This document shows, piece by piece, positions 1 to 10,897 of a DNA stretch of 64,000 nt (position 1 is its first letter; the number at the start of each line of letters is the position of its first letter). The stretch spans positions 62,001-126,000 of the forward strand of contig JAGQDJ010000133.1 in NCBI GenBank assembly GCA_022885665.1. The letters run 5' to 3'. The notes under the pieces were generated by a model, which searched no databases, was not told where the DNA came from, and was given only the letters and a program-made list of their open reading frames with translations. The translations under genes and the position numbers were made by a program. Source of the stretch: Triops longicaudatus (Eukaryota; Arthropoda; Branchiopoda; Notostraca; Triopsidae).

Positions 1-2919
1 GAGTGTAATAAAACCTTATTTACTCCTGGCAAACTGACACCTACACAATTAGAAAAACTACTGCAAAATCTTCAAAATCTTACACCAAGTACCACATCGG
101 GACCCAACGGATTGACTTGCGCGTTATTGGCAGCAGCAGACCAAATCGAAAACGTAGTATTATTGTATAACCAACTGACCAACTAAAACCTTATTTATGT
201 GTTCCACTAGGGTTCTATGAATCAAGCGGATATTATTTTGATTACAGCTCAGACAGAAAAACCTAACGATTTTGACAGCCTACTTACCGAATTGCAAGAG
301 AGCTCTGTTTTTGTCATCTCCTTAGTGTGGGAGCCTTTTGAAGGATTGTGGAAATTAGCTGGACAAGGGAATTTTTTTGGCGTAGTACGAACTAGGAATA
401 CCATTGTGAATGTCACAGCTCCTCCAGCAGCTTGGCAAGCAAGTGTGTTACAAGAAATCTACAGCGTTGGCAAAATGGGTGCCAAGCGACAGAAAGTATG
501 TTTTACTGAAGCTTTTGCAGAATTAAGTCTAATTTCCTCACTTCTAACAGATTTACGAACAAGCGGTACCGAAAGGTATCGAGCAATACAAAAACTCTTT
601 TAAAATATTGGACGGAAATCCGGACCACGTTATTTTCACGTTTTTCACCGAAGAGAGAAGCACAACTACAATTACAGTTACCCTAATCTCACCAGGGGGC
701 ATCCATCTTACAACGAAAAACCTGAGTCAAGTTTTGTTAATTGAAGCGGACAACAATACAGGGGTAAGCATTAGATCCTAAGGCTTTATTTGGCTATGTT
801 CTATATCACTTTTAATACACGTAATTAAACTTTTCAATTCCAAGGTTGGTACATGGGAATACACAATTTCGCCAAGTACCAAAGGTCACGTTGATGTTTG
901 GACGGAAAGCTCTTCCAACGATTCTGTGACAGTTCGAGCCTGGGTAGATGCAGTAGACGAAACGGTTGATCCGAGAGTGAAGCCACTCAAAATTTATGCC
1001 GAAGTTTTGAGCCACGGGAGACCGGTGCTTGGTGCTACTGTGACTAGCCAAATTTACGGAGAGTTTGTTAGTGATGGTGGTAATAGCTACACCACAGTTG
1101 ATATGTACGATACTGGAGACGGAAGTACGTTAGACTGTGGCAAATGCTGAGTTATTGCATGTTCTTATTCATGTGAATACTTTTTAGTTATTGACATGAC
1201 GGGGGGAGACGGAATTTATTCCGGTATGGTTTCCGCCACAAACATTGTGTTTGTCAGTTCGAATTCTGTGAAACCCATCATTGTCCAAGCATCCACCAAC
1301 TCTTCTTCGTATACAATTAGTAAGCTAAACGTCAAAGAAACAGGAAACAGCGGGATATTTTTCAAATATATCTTAATTTTACATTTATTTTTTGAAACCA
1401 ACAAACAGTCGGTGAGGCCATAAGTCGTGCATTTGCCGGGAGTACAGTCCTAATCCCGTATGGAGTAAATGCTGCAGTGAAAAACAGTGCAAGGATTGTG
1501 TACGGGCCCGCCGTTAATACAATAAATCGCGGAACTAAGGACTACTACCCTCCGGCGCCGATTCATGATTTTAGAATTGTGGATTTTTACTCGGATAAGC
1601 TCATTATTACCTTTGACTGGACATTGCCAATGGACGACTACGGTACCGTGAAAACTGGTAGATTTGATTACGGTATACAAGATTTTCGAAGATTTATGGT
1701 CTGAGCTTTAGATGTAAGTCAGTTCACGTTCAATCTCACCCAGTCCACTTCAGACGGAACAGAGGTGACCTGGACATTGGAAGAAGTTGATACTACAAGC
1801 AATGGAAAAGTGACGGGCCAGTTGCAAGTTGATGAAACTTTACTCGGTCTCGAAGTCCAATGGCGGATCAAGTCCATCGATAAAGCGGGAAACCCGAGCA
1901 GTGATTCGAACACGGTCAATTTGGCCATAGGGGCAACTACCCTGAGTACTCCAAGTACTTCAACTTCAGAGTGGTCGGCATCATCAACAGTTAGTCCCAC
2001 TGCGTACCCCGGTCCTATAATGTCAGCGACAGCATTTTGGACTTTGCTTGGTTTTGGCATCTTCCTTTTCATTCTGCTCTTCATTTTCCTCTTACTGATA
2101 TGTTTTTGTGAAGAGTTCACGCGACGCCAGTTGGCAAAAGTTCAGTGCTGCAAGAAGAAAACGACAGAACCGAAAAAGGGCGAAATCATATCGGATGACT
2201 ATCTGGTCCATAACGATTTTGTACGGCGTTCGACTCGAGGTACTAAGACGCAGTCCCAGTTCGCATCTGTTCACGATATCGCCGTGCAATGCAAGGCAGA
2301 GTTTGCAATGGACAATCCCGTGTTTTCCAGTCCCTCCATAATGGATGATGATGAATATATGCGAAGACGCTCCACCCCTCATGCCATCGCGGGCATTTTG
2401 GAGAATGAAGACCAGGGTTACCAAGGATCGTTCTCGTTTAGCCCTAACCACGTAGCACCTTCAACTTTCAAACGTGGTTCTTTACCCTCGTTGCCCTCAG
2501 AAAATGAGCTCACGCCAGTTGTCACTCGAAAGGCAAGACGACCTATACCTCCTCCCCCACCTCCTCCCCCACCGCCTCCTTCCTCGAAACAGCAGAAGCC
2601 GTTACGGAAAGAAGAGCGCGTCTATGACGTGCCTTTTGCTGAAAAGTTGCAAGCTTACAAAATACCATCGTCCAACTCAAGTTCAAGTTCCGAAAGCGAA
2701 ATTCCTCCGAGCCACATGTCCTTTTCGCCCAATCCTCAAAACGAGCCAGTTGGACTACCAGCACAACCTATCGTAGTCCGTAGAGCGCCAGTAGTACCGG
2801 CGCCACGTACCCGGGCACCGCACATGGGTGCTATTAGCCTAAGTGCTTCACAGTTAAGCCTAGCGGGGGGTAAACCGAAAAGTAATTTAGGATTAGACAA
2901 TACTGATTCATTTGTGTAG
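1..2919 (+). CDS. CLCA-family (calcium-activated chloride channel regulator-like) membrane protein, 5' truncated by window edge
   Basis: Seven exons can be joined: <1-153, 211-495, 551-763, 845-1124, 1188-1319, 1409-1657 and 1712-2919, giving 839 residues. The order matches CLCA proteins: end of the VWA domain (ADIILITAQ...VFVISL), the beta-rich CLCA region (VGTWEYTISP, then DTGDG...GGDGIYSG), and a fibronectin-III-like segment (PAPIHDFRIVDFYSDKLIITFDW). A single transmembrane helix follows at about 2030-2105, then a cytoplasmic tail of about 270 residues with an 11-proline run at 2547-2579. Introns are 54-89 bp. The donor of exon 6 is uncertain: 1658 is preferred, 1643 or 1673 would keep the same phase. 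An AATAAA at 3312 may end the transcript. CLCA proteins are known as secreted or membrane metalloprotease-like modulators of chloride conductance; the protease domain would lie left of the window. Family assignment is secure, function in this animal is inferred. Confidence 0.92.
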
Positions 2920-3760
2920 TTTCAGACATGATTACAGTGTATTGTGGAGTAGTGTGAGACTGTGTCAAAATTTGTAAGTTTTTATTTTAATGTAACATGG
3001 AAATACACGACAATTTAACATAAAAAGTTGGGCTTTTTTCTATATCAAATTACTCTTCCGAATGGAGCAAAAAGAAAAAAATCGATCCCGTCGCATGATT
3101 CAACGAAACCGAAATATTCTTCTTTCCAAACTGTTATAATACACCTACTTGTAGCTGACCTTGTGAGAGAAGAAAAGGGAATGTAAACAAAGTGTATTAC
3201 GCAATATAATTGCACATTCCTTCGTAATGATTTAGTGCATTTTGCAGAACATAATTAAAATCTAAGAATACTTCATTCACTCTCCGTTTTTAAAGTGTTC
3301 CGAAAAATTTTAATAAACTTGGTAATTATTTTTCCTTGCCAACTCGCAGATCTACTCTAAACAGTTTTTGATACCCCAAACTACCGATAAGTAGGAAAAT
3401 AACTGAACTGATCTGGAGCCAATTTAAATAAAACAGAAAAGAAATAGTACAGTTTCCTAATTTTTAACACCTTTATACTCAAATATCTTACAAAGGTTTC
3501 CGCACCTAAGGAGTTTACAAGAAAAGTGTCCATAAACTCCCCAGAATGCCATCCGAACCGTAATGTAATACAGATCGCATTTTTGTAACACCTGGGCTAT
3601 AAAGACAATATGATTCAATTCTATTTGCTTGTATTGTTCTGACGTACTTCTATAAAAAAATCGTAACAAAGAGCTGAGATGATGAATATCGTAAAACATC
3701 TGCGATTGTTAAAGGGAACCTTTGTGGAAAGAATTTCCTTGCATACGTCCGAAAAACTTG
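2920..3760. other. 3' UTR of the CLCA-like gene and spacer
   Basis: AT-rich sequence with no supported coding exon. AATAAA at 3312-3317 is a candidate polyadenylation signal for the preceding gene. Nothing else recognised. Confidence 0.5.
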
Positions 3761-3767
3761 GTTTATG

Positions 3768-3774
3768 TATAAAG
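3768..3774 (+). promoter_or_regulatory. TATA box of hydrophobic secreted peptide gene 1
   Basis: TATAAAG lies 82 bp before the start codon at 3850. The spacing matches that of the paralogous gene (TATATAT at 5903, 79 bp before its start). Confidence 0.6.
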
Positions 3775-3849
3775 GCACTCCGCTAGTGACTTAGGGAAGG
3801 TCACTACAGTTTCGAATCCCGTCCAAGGAGTTTCGGAAGAAGTGGAAAC

Positions 3850-4265
3850 ATGAATCGTTTTCTTTTCACGTTTATAGCCGTTCTTGCTTGCAGTATTATT
3901 GTCAACGAAGCAGCAGGTACATAATAGTAGCCTGTTAGCATAATAAGAAAGTTTCCTGAATGTATGTATTTAATCTTTGTACGATTTTCACAGTTTTCCG
4001 AAAAGTCAGAGCCAGAAATGCAGCACCGGAAGTACAACTCACCGAATTAGTTAGAACGGAGTTGTCTTCATTGGATCGTGCTTATGATTACAAAGCATTA
4101 TTACGTTTGCTTCTTCCTTTCCTCATCGACATCCTTTTCAACATTATAAAGTTTTTCGTAGCACCCGTGACTATAGGCTTACCTTTTGTTATTCCAATGC
4201 TGGATATGATGGCTAATATTCTTAAAGGTGTCCTTCCTTTCATAATAAACTTCATTCCTATGTAA
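3850..4265 (+). CDS. small secreted hydrophobic peptide 1 (unknown family)
   Basis: Two exons, 3850-3916 and 3994-4265, give 112 residues. Exon 1 is 67 bp and encodes a textbook signal peptide (MNRFLFTFIAVLACSIIV). The donor is CAG|gtacat, the acceptor is ttttcacag, phase 1. The mature part begins with a basic stretch (FRKVRARNA), then LTELVRTEL, then a hydrophobic C-terminal half containing IDILFNIIKFFVAPVT and ending FIINFIPM. It has no cysteine after the signal. The gene at 5982 has the same 67-bp first exon, the same intron phase and a related core, so the two are tandem duplicates. I do not recognise the family. A membrane-active or surface-coating peptide is possible from the amphipathic, hydrophobic character, but that is speculation. 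Confidence 0.75.
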
Positions 4266-5502
4266 GTTTACGAGATTGCTTGCCTTCTCAAACACCTGGA
4301 AAAAAGAGTATTCTGTATAAAATTATTGTGTGCAAACTGTAACAAACAATGAGCGTTAGCAAAACTACCAAATTAATACACCAAAACATTAAAAACATGA
4401 GCGTAACTTGCCTTTCCCAAAGGTGTATTTTTGACCGAAGATTTTATGTACAAGATTGAATGATGTCATAAAAGGGGGAATTAAACAATAAGACGAAGGG
4501 AGTAGCGACTGAATAAGGAATCTTCTCACAAAAACCGGGTTTATTTAAAGCCTTGCTCCCCGGAAAACAGGTTGGTAGCCCAAATGAAGTTATAACTGTT
4601 AGCGAAATATAAAAGTCGCTTCTAGAAAAACAGCGTTGCTTATGCAGCAAACACCCGCTAGCACAGTTAAGGCCTGAACAGAAAAAAAAGTTAACACTTC
4701 AGATTCAAACATTAATCATTAACTAGCAACGAACTGCTGAAGAAATTCAGGAGAAATTGCACCGGAATGAACACTCGCGTGATGCGGTACGGTACACTGT
4801 TTCAAGTCTACCATCGAGAAAAGGCTCGGTGGCAAATTTTCGATAATGCCTGGGCAATAACACACGCATGTACCGTTTCTACAATATTGGATTCTTTCTT
4901 TCTCAATAAAAACGCAGGAAAATGAAAATCTAGCGTCCCGTATTTAAGTCACTAATATATTGATAAGACCACGTAACATTCCGGTGTTCGAGAATGAAAT
5001 GTAAATCTACGTCGCACACTTCATTTTCCATAGAAAATCTTTTTCGTGACTTATAATTGAGATATAATGGGAATAAACGCAGTTAATAAGGATATCGAAA
5101 GCTAGGCAAAAGTATGTGTGCAAAATTAACTATAGGCAACATTAAACTGTCTCTTAAGTTAACTCAAGTAAAACCCTTTTAACCCACCCACTTCAACGTC
5201 AAAATACGACGAGCAACAGAAACGCAGCTTTCAAATGAACTATGGCTGGTGACCTGAGAGCTGGTTTCATAAGAATCTTTTTTATACATATTTTTTCCTC
5301 TACATCTTTCTACTTTTTTCTTCGTCCTGAGTACGCGCGCACTCAGTACAGTGGCTTTTTTGGATGTTGTACTACTTTTAATATCGTAGCACAGAAAGTG
5401 TTTTACTTTATATGACGTAGAATTCATGCCTCAAAGCGGAAGCTTGCTACTGAAACTCAACTCCTAGTATTTGCACAGTTAAGAGATTGTTGGGTTTATT
5501 TT
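4266..5502. other. intergenic, nothing recognised
   Basis: AT-rich spacer between the two paralogous peptide genes. No supported coding exon or RNA gene seen. Confidence 0.4.
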
Positions 5503-5757
5503 CTTGTTAAAGGACTATGTTATCAATGCCAGAAAAGTATTCTCACGTAAACAGAAAGCGCGAATTCCTGCTCATCTTGCAACGCGTTGCTATACAAGTT
5601 ACTTGTACTAAAACGTCCTTGCTCTGGGTTCTTTCAATCCTTTAGATTTGATTGCCAAGTGCAGTAACTTTAGAGGCAACGTAATTCAATAACAAATACA
5701 CATACGTTATGCAGTTGCGGCTTATGGGTTAAAGTACGTGAACGATTTACACGAATT
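5503..5757 (+). repeat. left arm of imperfect inverted repeat flanking peptide gene 2
   Basis: This segment reappears reverse-complemented at 6936-7201. Shared blocks include ACAGAAAGCGCGAATTCCTG, TATACAAGTT and GTTGCGGCTTATGGGTTAAA. Many substitutions and small indels separate the arms; I estimate about 80 percent identity by eye. About 1.2 kb lies between the arms and contains the peptide gene at 5982-6405. Confidence 0.85.
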
Positions 5758-5902
5758 GTAAGTCCAGAGAAACAATTTTGCGCACCTGCGCGTTAGAGAA
5801 ACACCTGGAACATGAAAGACAAAATCCTTTCTTTTCCTTAAAATTAATAAGAACACCTTCAACTGGAGTACGTCATGAAACTATCAATTTACTTCGTATG
5901 CG

Positions 5903-5909
5903 TATATAT
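5903..5909 (+). promoter_or_regulatory. TATA box of hydrophobic secreted peptide gene 2
   Basis: TATATAT lies 79 bp before the start codon at 5982, the same geometry as in the paralogue. Confidence 0.5.
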
Positions 5910-5981
5910 GCTTGAGAGTTCTTCACAAGATCCTAAACTAAGTGTTGTTCTCTCCAAACCGGGTTCTATCAAATTTGAGTC

Positions 5982-6405
5982 ATGAACCAAATCCTTGCCT
6001 TTTTCGCAGTCTTTCTACCTTGCTGCGCACTCCTTAACTCTGCCGCAGGTAACTCGGGAAAACTTTCATGCAATTTTTGTACATTTGATTTAATCTTACA
6101 AAGCTGTCGCTAATACCGAAGACCATGCTGATGTTGCTGTGAATAACGCATTGCTCGGCGATCTAATCAAGAAAGTGGATTTGACCGAACTTTTAAATCG
6201 ACTAGCTACTGAAGACCGCCAGTACAACTTCAGCGAACTTGGAACAATTATTGGCCCAACTGTTATTGACATGCTCGTCAACCTTATCAAATTCTTTGTT
6301 CTACCCTTAACAGGAACTTTCAGTGGCGTTGTAGATAAATCTTTAACCACTTTTGGTCAAATCTGGAAGGATTTGATCCCCGCACTTATCTTTTTTTCTG
6401 GTTAG
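5982..6405 (+). CDS. small secreted hydrophobic peptide 2 (unknown family, paralogue of the gene at 3850)
   Basis: Two exons, 5982-6048 and 6104-6405, give 122 residues. Exon 1 is again 67 bp and encodes a signal peptide (MNQILAFFAVFLPCCALLNS). The intron is 55 bp in phase 1 with donor GCAG|gtaact. The mature peptide starts acidic (ANTEDHADVAV), then LTELLNRLATEDRQYNF, then IDMLVNLIKFFVLPLT. The core aligns with paralogue 1 (LTEL, DR-Y, ID-L-N-IKFFV-P-T). Shared intron position and length show common descent. The gene sits between inverted repeat arms at 5503-5757 and 6936-7201. Family and function are unknown to me. Confidence 0.75.
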
Positions 6406-6935
6406 TTAGAAACAGTCGTATCAAATATTGCATAAGAAAAATCACGACAAACAAGACGGAATGCTCTATACTGAAATTTGTACTGTACACAGCCCTGAGA
6501 TAATACACATAATATTGTTAAAACGTTTGAGTTCGCTACTTGCCGTTACGAAATTAATCCACTCAGGAGTTGTAACAGTAACGCGGTAACGCGAAGAACT
6601 TTTAATAAATACAATAAATTTTGCCTACTTACCCTAAATAAGTCATAGGTCATGTAAGGATAAATAAAATTTTTAAACAGCACATCAAGAATTCAGACGT
6701 TAGCGAAATTCGGGATACAAAATAAAAATACAAATTTTCACGAAACCGGCACAATCACAGCTTGGGATTGGTATCAGAAATACAAGCTTAGAGGCGCTCG
6801 AATCGCTTGCAAATCACGTGTCTTTTCCCTTACAAAGTTCGTCGTACAACTGGGCCTACCTGAGCTCCGATAAATGTTACAATTGATTGAAATTCACAGA
6901 GGGATGTCAAGAAAAACAGATTTATAAAAAATTTA

Positions 6936-7201
6936 GAATTTGTGTAAATCGTTTACGTACTTTAACCCATAAGCCGCAACTACAAAAACGAATGTGTATT
7001 TATTACTGAATTACATTGCCTTGGAATTTAGTGCACTTGGCATTCCAATCTAAAAAGAGTGGAAGAACACATAGTAAGGACATTTTAGCAACAACAACTT
7101 GTATAGAATTGCGTTGCCAGATAAGCAGGAATTCGCGCTTTCTGTTTATTTGCTCAGAAAGTATAATTGTCTTGCGTTGATATAACATAGTCGTTAAACA
7201 A
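6936..7201 (-). repeat. right arm of imperfect inverted repeat flanking peptide gene 2
   Basis: Reverse complement of 5503-5757 with about 80 percent identity by eye. On the minus strand it contains a longer open frame than the left arm does, but I see no evidence that this is translated. Confidence 0.85.
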
Positions 7202-7652
7202 AGTCGTGAGACGTAGCGAATGTCAGATTTTACACAAATTACAAGATGCAAAAAATACAAATGCTTTTGTTTTGAGAAGAAAACGATTTGTTTTTACACC
7301 TCCTGGCCTAGTGGATTGCAATGTTTTTACAAAGGAAAATACGGGAAAAATATGACGGTAAGAAGTTCGAAAGAAGGCTTCTAAGAGTGATTCACCTCAT
7401 TGCGTAAACCGGAAGCAACTGCTTGCAAAAATAATGTGGCATATAATTAAATGTAATCTCTATTTTCGTAGCTGTTTTCCTGTGAGTCTCAAACTCAAAG
7501 GAATTTCTTTTAGTAATGCACATCCATTGGATTTTAGAGCCTCAAGGCGACTTGTCTGCTACTTTGAAATGCTCTTCTTTAGTAACTCGACTTTACAACA
7601 GTCAGAATATGAGTATACACAAAAACTTTTCTGTTCCTTACTTTTCACTTCA

Positions 7653-7864
7653 CGCTGTAAAAAAGATCCTTAATTTTTGGTATTTAATTTTTGGTATTTT
7701 TTCCCATTAAATGGTGAAATTTTCTTATTAAATTAATTAAATGTTTTTCGTTAGATTTATAAAGAATTTTCACCACTCATTGAGCGAAAATTAAACTCCA
7801 AAAATCGCTGGACCCAGGATGGGGTTTTTCTACCATTAAATGGGGGACATTTTTTTACAGTGCA
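7653..7864. repeat. possible foldback element or MITE with CTGTAAAAAA ends
   Basis: The left end CTGTAAAAAAG at 7655 and the right end TTTTTTTACAG at 7851-7860 are inverted copies. Inside, CCCATTAAATGG near 7703 and CCATTAAATGGG near 7833 form a second inverted pair. No target duplication is clear, so this is tentative. Confidence 0.4.
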
Positions 7865-8623
7865 CGTGAATACATAACTCTAGCCCCAAATTGTCCTCGT
7901 TAGAGGAGCTGGTGTCACAGCTATCAAATGAGATATATCTACGCTTCAATGAGAATGGAAAATAAGATACAAACGACAATGAAAACTAGAGAAGCCTCCA
8001 ACTGTACAAAACGAAACGCCGAATATGCAGTTTGGACTAAGGGGAGGGACAAAATGGCCGTGTGTTCTGCCATGAGAAAGCTGACAGGTCTGTTTTATAA
8101 GAGAAGCACGTAGTAGGATTGGAAAATACTGATACAAAATTACAGGTATAATACAATGAATAGAATATTGTAGCATTCCACCAGTATGAAAATCCTCTTT
8201 TCTTTATTTCTCCATTTGCGTCAGAAACGTTTCATTCCAAATCGTACCAAAGCGCCACTTCTGACTTTCCATGTCTTCTGTAAGTTCACTTTTGAATCCT
8301 TGTAGCTGAGCTTTGGAAGGGTTATTCTGTGGCTTCGTTGTACGCAAAAACATATGATCCTGTCGTATTTCTATGCGAGTCTCATGTTATTTGTAAAACT
8401 ATATTCTAATAAAGTTTTCTTCGCGCTTATGATAATTATGTGAATATGAATAATATGTTCATGAACAACTCATTGAACTAAACTCATCCGGCAATTTTAT
8501 AGCTGTATATTAGTGTAGGCAGATTTACAGTTAAATCCAGTGATACGACTCAAATTTTACGCTATTTCTTAGAAGAGGACAAATATAAATTTTGAAACTT
8601 TAGCTTCATGTAAGGCTTAACAT
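7865..8623. other. intergenic and 3' flank of PMT, nothing recognised
   Basis: AT-rich sequence between the foldback element and the PMT stop codon. No supported gene. Confidence 0.35.
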
Positions 8624-10897
8624 TCATTTTTGAGCAATGAATAGACCCCAAGCTTGATCACCAGCTTGGCAGCGCTTGACTTTAGCTTCCCATCCCTCCA
8701 ATATGTAGTTATAATCTTGCTCAGAGAATTCCTGCAAAGAAAGATAAAAAAGATACTATATTGCAAATGACAGGTTTCAAAATTCTTACTTCGCAGAAGG
8801 ATTGCTTGATGCTATGAAAGCTTTTGGACTCCTCTTCCAAAATATTAATAAAATAGTTTGTCTTATCGCTGGCATTCACTGTTTTAAATCCAACCTTGGT
8901 GAGAAGATCTCCGTATTCTGCAACAGTCAGTAAATGATAGCCGCGTTGGGCTACGTATTGCAAGAAATCTTCCTTGTGTTCTTGGTCTCCTCGGCAGTAG
9001 TCGGAAATTAGTAGGCGGCCTCCAGGTTTTAACCATTTCTATTAAAGTACACAATTCAAAAAAGGATTTCCATCTAGTGAATTTTATGGTTATGACACTT
9101 ACCAAGAAATTACTAAAAAGCGCTTCCTTGTCTCCTATGTGCAGGATTGTGTCGCGACTATAAATTACGTCGAACGATTCAGCAGGGAAGGTTTGTTTAG
9201 TGATGTCTGTGATTTCGAAAGAAACTTTGGTTTTCACATCTAAAGGCATTTTGGCTTGATATTCTAGTGCTATGGAAATCATGTTAGTGGACAAATCCAC
9301 TCCGTGCACTCTGCAGCCGTATGTTTCTGCCATATGGAATGCCGATCCTCCGATACCGCAACCAACGTCCAGGACATTGTCGTTCTCATTCAAGTTGAGT
9401 TTCTCGCAGAATTCCTAAATTAAAATTCCAAAATTATACATTAAAATATGTGCATTTTTAGAGTTCTATACAACATGCATCTTACCTGAGTTGTTTTTAG
9501 GCCACCGGTGCTAACAAAAGTTTTGCCGAATATCCGTTCGTAGCGGAGAATTCCTTTACGGGTATATTGGTTTTCGTCCAAAAAAGCTTGAAAGCTTTCA
9601 TATTCTTGCTCCGAGTGAGACATTTTACGTAAAAGAAAGCACAGCTGGTTGGGATTCCCTTTAGCCTAAAGTACGTGAGCAGAGATTAGGTAACTGAAAC
9701 TCAAGTGACGCATCAAAGAGCAAGGACTGCAAGGACAACTCACCACAATGTAGGTCTTCACAGAGGTAGCGCGTTGCAGGACAAAAACACTCGGCAACTT
9801 CTCAGAGCTCACTACCCCTTGAAGAAGCGTGAAGTACTCGGTCGGTGAGCGATAGAACGTTGGGTTACTCCCCAATTTGATGTTTCCTAGAGTGGCCAAA
9901 GTTTGTTAGATAAACATAAGGCAGACACAAGCGTTCTAATAAGCCCTGAAGGTCACTCCCCCTACGTTGACGTGTTTGACCTTGAGTTACGCGGGCCACG
10001 AGCCAAAAGTAGACTTCCACCCTTGGACTCGAATCGCACGTCTATGGGAGACAGCCTTAAGGGCTGCGCTAAACAGGATGACTACGGTTTCGTTCTTGGA
10101 CGCTCGATAGTGTTCAATTACTTAAAAGTTCCCATGGGCAGAATTCAAAACCGGTGAACTGACTTGCGTTCGTTTGTTGAACTAATTCCTTATCAAGTAC
10201 CACTATCAACCAGTGGGGACGGCACGCGAAACGGCAACAAGATTATCGTATTCGCTGGCGTCGTCGAGGCTTTGTATGGTGTAACCTTGAAAAGCTCGAA
10301 CTTTACCTGAAGGATGAAAACAGGATTCCCGAATAAACAGTAAGCCGTCAGGTTTAAGCCACGTGAGCATGTTTTGCGTAAGAGCACGAACTTCCTCATC
10401 GGCCAGATACATAAGGAGCCAGTTGGAGAAGATAACGTCGAACTTGGCTGCGGGTAGAGAAAGTTCCGTAACATCAGCCTGGAGAAATTCGACGTGTGCA
10501 TGGTGGCCATTTTTCTGACGATTTTGTTCAACGTACGAGTGCATGAAGTCGACTGTTGTTACATGGCTGGCAGACGGAGCGATTTGCTCTGTGAAACGGC
10601 TGTGCAAGAACGTACAACGTAAACAACGAGAAATCGAATTTTCCAAAGCTACGCCCTACCCGATGCCAGATCCTAATTCCAAAACAGATTTGCCTGCAAA
10701 TGGCGGTAGATATGACAGGATTTCGAACTTCTCGATTTCGTCCATTTTCTTAGCGTCTTCGCTTAACATCATAGATTCGAGAGTCGGTTCGTACTGGTTC
10801 CAGTACGTTTTCATTGCGTCTCGTACTAAAATGCACGGGATTACTGAAAATTAGTTTGTGTTATGTAGTTACTCAATTTACCTGTAGAGGATGTCAT
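8624..10897 (-). CDS. PMT: phosphoethanolamine N-methyltransferase, two-domain form
   Basis: Eight exons on the minus strand: 10882-10897, 10660-10825, 10307-10599, 9744-9886, 9486-9665, 9103-9414, 8790-9038 and 8624-8731. They join in frame to 488 residues, close to plant and fish PMT length. The enzyme methylates phosphoethanolamine three times with S-adenosylmethionine to make phosphocholine for phosphatidylcholine. Domain 1 carries the SAM motif VLELGSGIG (residues 53-61), then TTVDF, ADVTEL and FHPSG. Domain 2 carries ILRYERIFGKTFVSTGG, VLDVGCGIGG (280-289), GVDLS and YSRDTILHI. Both SAM motifs look intact, so both halves may be active. Exon 2 ends exactly at GSGI, where an in-frame TAG in the intron would otherwise look like a stop. 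The 16-bp first exon encodes only MTSST plus one base; a further upstream exon cannot be excluded. Confidence 0.95.

Noticed and set aside
43..604. Apparent frame break in the CLCA-like gene after RAIQKLF
   Set aside because: Explained by a 55-bp intron (496-550, gtatgt...cttctaacag) followed by an exon in another frame; no frameshift is needed.
3795..3830. TTCGAATCCCG resembling a tRNA T-loop
   Set aside because: No acceptor, D or anticodon arms could be fitted around it.
5549..7260. Coding potential in the inverted-repeat arms (REFLLI.. frames on opposite strands)
   Set aside because: The left arm has stops in the equivalent frame and neither arm shows splice signals or a recognisable product.
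10600..10660. Apparent stop codon right after the GSGIG motif in PMT domain 1
   Set aside because: The TAG lies in a 60-bp intron (10600-10659 on the minus strand); splicing gives GSGIGRFTEQI, matching the family.
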